This document shows, in pieces, positions 13,240-15,850 of a stretch of 15,850 bases of DNA (its first letter is position 1; each line of letters begins with the position of its first letter). This stretch comes from JAJRZX01 sp964472295 (GTDB lineage: Bacteria > Desulfobacterota > GWC2-55-46 > JADFVP01). Under the pieces are notes generated by a model. It saw only the letters and a list, made by a program, of their open reading frames with translations. It had not been told where the DNA came from and did no database searches. The position numbers and the translations under genes are program-made. The stretch covers positions 1-15,850 of the forward strand of contig CAYYJQ010000043.1 in assembly GCA_964472295.1 (NCBI GenBank). Direction: 5' to 3'.

Positions 13240-13815
13240 CTATAACTTGTTCTCCTCGCCCGCAAGAAGCCTCCTGATGTTGGCCCTGTGCTTGAGCGTT
13301 ATAAAGGCGGCTATGAGTACGCCGAGGCCCACGAATTCACTTGCGCCAATAAGATAGAGTATAATGGGCATGGAGCCAGCGGCAAGCATGGAGCCAAGGG
13401 ATACGTATCTCTTGATGGCCACGGTGATGATGAATACAAGGAGGGCGATGACTGTTGCAAGAGGGGCTATGACGGCCATTACTCCGCAGGCCGTGGCAAC
13501 GCCCTTGCCTCCTTTAAAACCAAGAAAGACAGGGTAAAGATGGCCGAGAAAGGCCGCGAAACCAGAGGCGGCCACAAAGGCAGACGGAAGGCCGAGGGCC
13601 TCTGCCGCGTATACAGGGGCCGCGCCCTTTAAGATGTCGGCGATAAGCGTGAGCGCGGCGGCTGTTTTTCCGGCGGAACGGCGTACATTGGTGGCCCCTA
13701 TGTTCCGGCTTCCCGTAGTGCGCGGGTCCTTGCCGCCAAAGAGGCGCGAGAATATTATGCCAAAGGGCACGGAGCCGAGTACATAGGCGATAATGGGGAG
13801 AAGGTATCTCGTCAT
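13240..13815 (-). CDS. plsY: Acyl-phosphate:glycerol-3-phosphate acyltransferase
   Basis: A 191-residue polytopic membrane enzyme that makes lysophosphatidic acid from acyl-phosphate (supplied by PlsX) and glycerol-3-phosphate, the first step of phospholipid synthesis. The three PlsY motifs are intact: SRNIGATNVRR (36-46), GHLYPVFLGFKGGKGVAT (91-108) and HRANIRRLLAG (176-186). About five membrane segments are visible. It follows glmS on the minus strand after an 87-nt gap. In that gap, directly overlapping the glmS stop, a GCGGCT/AGCCGC stem with a 16-nt loop (13876-13903) can form but has no T run. No good ribosome site precedes the ATG (CCTGAAACAATAAA-ATG). Confidence 0.95.
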   Translation of the reverse strand: MTRYLLPIIAYVLGSVPFGIIFSRLFGGKDPRTTGSRNIGATNVRRSAGKTAAALTLIADILKGAAPVYAAEALGLPSAFVAASGFAAFLGHLYPVFLGFKGGKGVATACGVMAVIAPLATVIALLVFIITVAIKRYVSLGSMLAAGSMPIILYLIGASEFVGLGVLIAAFITLKHRANIRRLLAGEENKL

Positions 13816-13902
13816 TTTATTGTTTCAGGTCAACCGCCGTCCCTTTTCAGTGGCAGGGCCCCCTTAAGGATCCGCGCGGCTCGAAAGAAAGATAGCCAGC
13901 CG

Positions 13903-15723
13903 CTATTCCACGGTGACGCTCTTTGCGAGGTTTCTTGGCTGGTCCACGTCCGTGCCCTTGAGGACCGCTATATGATAGGCAAGGAGCTGGAGGGGCACGC
14001 TGAGGAGTATGGGCTCAAGGGCCTCGGCAACGGGAGGCAGAGTAAAGGCGTTATCAACAAGCGCCATGCCCTGGTCCATGCCCTCAGTCAGAAATGCGAT
14101 AATACGGCCTCCCCTTGCCTTTACCTCTTCCATGTTCGCAAGCATCCTCTGAAGCGATGAATCGGCGGGGGCAAGGGCCACTACGGGCATATCCTCGTCT
14201 ATGAGGGCAATGGGTCCATGCTTCATCTCTCCCGCTGGATACCCCTCGGCGTGTATGTAGGATATTTCCTTGAGTTTCAGCGCCCCCTCAAGGGCAATGG
14301 GATAGTTTATGCCCCTTCCGATAAAGATAAAATCGCGGTAATGGAAGAACTCCCTTGCAAGGGTCTCTATTTCGGCCTCTCGCTCAAGGACCTTCTCTAT
14401 CTTTCCAGGCAGGAGCACAAGGTCCTGGAGCATCTCCCGGGCCTCGTCTCTGGAAAGATGGCCCGAGCTTCGGCCAGAGTGAATGGCGATGAGGAGGAGT
14501 CCGACAAGTTGAGTTGTAAAGGCCTTGGTGGAGGCAACGCCTATCTCGGGGCCGGCATGGGTCATGAAACTCCATGAGGCCTCTCTTGTGAGGCTGCTCT
14601 CCATGACATTACAGATGGATAGGACGCGGGCGCCGCGCTTCTTTGCCTCGCGCACCGCGGCAAGGGTATCGGCGGTCTCACCAGACTGGGAGATGGCTAC
14701 TACGAGGTCGTCCTCTCCGGCAAGGGGGTTCCTGTAGCGGAATTCGCTTGCAAGGTCCACCTCCACTGGTATGGCAAGGCACCTTTCGAGGAGAAATTTT
14801 CCCACGAGCGCGGCGTGCCAGGAGGTGCCGCAGGCAAGTATGTAAATTCTCCTTATTGCGGTAAAGTCCAGGTCCAGGCCATCAAGAAAGACCTCGCCCG
14901 TCTCTTCGCTGATAACGCCCCTGAAGGTGTCCGTAAGGGCGCGGGGCTGCTCGAAGATCTCCTTGAGCATGAAGTGGCGGTACCCGCCCTTCTCGGCCAT
15001 TACAGGGCTCCAGTCTATGTGTACGGTTTTTTTATTGACCTTCCTTCCCTCAAGGTCTGTAACTTCCACCTTGCCGCCATGAAGGACCACCACCTCGCCG
15101 TCTTCAAGGAAGAGGGCATCTCTTGTTACATCGAGGACAGCCGGGATGTCGGAACTGATAATGGCCTCTTCGAGACCCATGCCCACTATCATGGGGCATT
15201 CCTTTCTCGCCCCAACCACTGTTTCCGGTTCTTTTTCAGAGAGGGCCGCGAGGGCGTACGTGCCCTTTACACGGCCAAGGGCCGCGCGCACGGCAGAGGC
15301 AAGGTCCTGTCCTCCCTTGAGTTCGCGGTTTATAAGGTGGGCCAGGACTTCCGTGTCTGTCTCAGACTTGAAGACCGCGCCCTCGCTGACGAGTTCTTTC
15401 TTTAGTTCAAGGTAGTTCTCTATGATGCCGTTATGTACAACGGCCACGGAGCCTTCCTTATGGGGGTGGGCATTGGCCTCGGTTGGCCTGCCGTGGGTGG
15501 CCCAGCGCGTATGACCTATGCCGACGCGGGCTTTGAGGAGGCGTCCGGAGAGGGCGTCGATAAGGGAGGCGAGTTTGCCCACGCTCCTTATTATCTCTAT
15601 CTGGCCGTCCTCCATGAGGGCAAGGCCGCTTGAATCATAGCCCCTGTACTCGAGCCTTCTGAGGCCGCCTATGAGCACGTCGGCGGCCTTTCTGCTACCG
15701 CTGTATCCTACTATACCGCACAT
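13903..15723 (-). CDS. glmS: Glutamine:fructose-6-phosphate aminotransferase (isomerizing)
   Basis: A 606-residue cytoplasmic enzyme that makes glucosamine-6-phosphate from fructose-6-P and glutamine, the entry to UDP-GlcNAc. The start is set at MCGIVGY because the mature enzyme uses Cys2 as the glutaminase nucleophile, and AGGAGA lies 10 nt upstream. The frame continues 21 codons further upstream, through a repeat box, to an ATG at 15786, which I reject. The glutaminase domain has RGYDSSG (27-33), HTRWATHG (71-78) and VHNGIIENY (96-104). The two SIS domains have ACGTSWHA (297-304), SQSGET (345-350) and EGYPAGEMKHGP (493-504). The C-terminus KSVTVE is the family's conserved tail. Its product, after GlmM (not in this window), feeds GlmU encoded 5 kb away. 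Confidence 0.96.
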   Translation of the reverse strand: MCGIVGYSGSRKAADVLIGGLRRLEYRGYDSSGLALMEDGQIEIIRSVGKLASLIDALSGRLLKARVGIGHTRWATHGRPTEANAHPHKEGSVAVVHNGIIENYLELKKELVSEGAVFKSETDTEVLAHLINRELKGGQDLASAVRAALGRVKGTYALAALSEKEPETVVGARKECPMIVGMGLEEAIISSDIPAVLDVTRDALFLEDGEVVVLHGGKVEVTDLEGRKVNKKTVHIDWSPVMAEKGGYRHFMLKEIFEQPRALTDTFRGVISEETGEVFLDGLDLDFTAIRRIYILACGTSWHAALVGKFLLERCLAIPVEVDLASEFRYRNPLAGEDDLVVAISQSGETADTLAAVREAKKRGARVLSICNVMESSLTREASWSFMTHAGPEIGVASTKAFTTQLVGLLLIAIHSGRSSGHLSRDEAREMLQDLVLLPGKIEKVLEREAEIETLAREFFHYRDFIFIGRGINYPIALEGALKLKEISYIHAEGYPAGEMKHGPIALIDEDMPVVALAPADSSLQRMLANMEEVKARGGRIIAFLTEGMDQGMALVDNAFTLPPVAEALEPILLSVPLQLLAYHIAVLKGTDVDQPRNLAKSVTVE

Positions 15724-15747
15724 TTTTTCAGGGTCTCCTGAACAAGG

Positions 15748-15774
15748 TTTTTTGGCGGGCAGTGCCCACCCTAC
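15748..15774. repeat. GGTGGGCAGTGCCCACC-type box upstream of glmS
   Basis: TTTTTTGGCGGGCAGTGCCC followed by ACCCTAC; it matches the box at 11128-11152 and, more loosely, 4210-4232. It is a short imperfect palindrome. It lies in the glmS leader region and, if translated, gives the false N-terminal extension of glmS. Confidence 0.65.
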
Positions 15775-15797
15775 CGCTCCACCCATCCTTCTTTGTC

Positions 15798-15850
15798 TAT
15801 TGGTTTTCTTTGTCTTACTTTCTTTTTTCCAAAAGAAAGTAAGGAAATCT
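15798..15850 (+). repeat. Composite hairpin repeat, copy R6 (cut by window end)
   Basis: TATTGGTTTTCTTTG arm, then CTTACTTTCTTTT (15814-15826), loop TTCC, AAAAGAAAGTAAG (15831-15843), then GAAATCT at the window edge. It is nearly identical to R1 and R5. A spacer of about 23 bp separates its arm from the box at 15748-15774; in R5 the two adjoin. By the pattern seen elsewhere, a plus-strand gene should follow just outside the window. Confidence 0.85.

Noticed and set aside
15724..15786. Upstream extension of glmS by 21 residues
   Set aside because: It is encoded by the repeat box; GlmS needs Cys2 at its N-terminus, and a ribosome site precedes the MCGIVGY start.
1548..15850. CRISPR array
   Set aside because: The repeats are scattered kilobases apart, with no regular spacers and no cas genes.

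Overview
This window comes from the chromosome of a Gram-negative bacterium. It carries part of the lipid A/Kdo assembly line (waaA, lpxK and an lpxL-type acyltransferase) plus UDP-GlcNAc supply genes (glmU, glmS). The DNA looks G+C-rich by eye, with frequent ATA (Ile) and AGG (Arg) codons. Together with DUF507, a GFDPTG-type ThiD and fused HisIE, this fits an uncultured Desulfobacterota/Nitrospirota-like lineage. That placement is inference; no marker here fixes the phylum. Most of the window is housekeeping. I see no phage, transposase, CRISPR array, tRNA or rRNA.

Layout. (1) 1-1416 (+): the 3' end of a long-form NfeD gene, then a slipin/SPFH gene, a classic membrane pair. (2) 1417-1692: imperfect ~75-bp tandem repeats running into a hairpin repeat. 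(3) 1693-2382 (+): a RadC-family protein whose metal-binding motif is degenerate. It converges with thiD and a DUF445 membrane protein (minus, 2410-3828). (4) 3829-4250: a repeat-rich gap. (5) 4251-4810 (minus): two overlapping DUF507 genes, divergent from rlmB (+, 4937-5713), which has a good sigma70-like promoter. (6) 5764-7197 (minus): a zinc-ribbon protein, a HIT hydrolase and a fused hisIE. (7) 7198-7484: divergent gap with more repeats and the glmU promoter. (8) 7485-13207 (+): glmU with an intrinsic terminator on its stop codon, then DUF374 acyltransferase, waaA, lpxK and lpxL. (9) 13240-15723 (minus): glmS followed by plsY. (10) 15724-15850: another copy of the hairpin repeat, cut by the window end.

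How the genes fit together. GlmS makes GlcN-6-P and GlmU makes UDP-GlcNAc, the sugar precursor of lipid A and peptidoglycan. LpxK, WaaA and LpxL finish Kdo-lipid A, and the DUF374 protein is a likely further acyltransferase. PlsY feeds phospholipid synthesis. The second half of the window is thus largely an envelope-precursor neighbourhood.

The most unusual signal is a composite family of intergenic repeats rather than a gene. Its core is a long A/T-rich hairpin (CTTACTTTCTTTT, 4-nt loop, AAAAGAAAGTAAG). On one side lie a conserved TATTGGTTTTCTTTG arm and, often, a GGTGGGCAGTGCCCACC-type box. At least six hairpins occur here. All are intergenic, and four of the five with a recognisable arm lie upstream of a gene on the same strand. 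A separate ~95-bp repeat occurs twice next to hairpins. These could be non-autonomous mobile repeats, transcription attenuators, or both.
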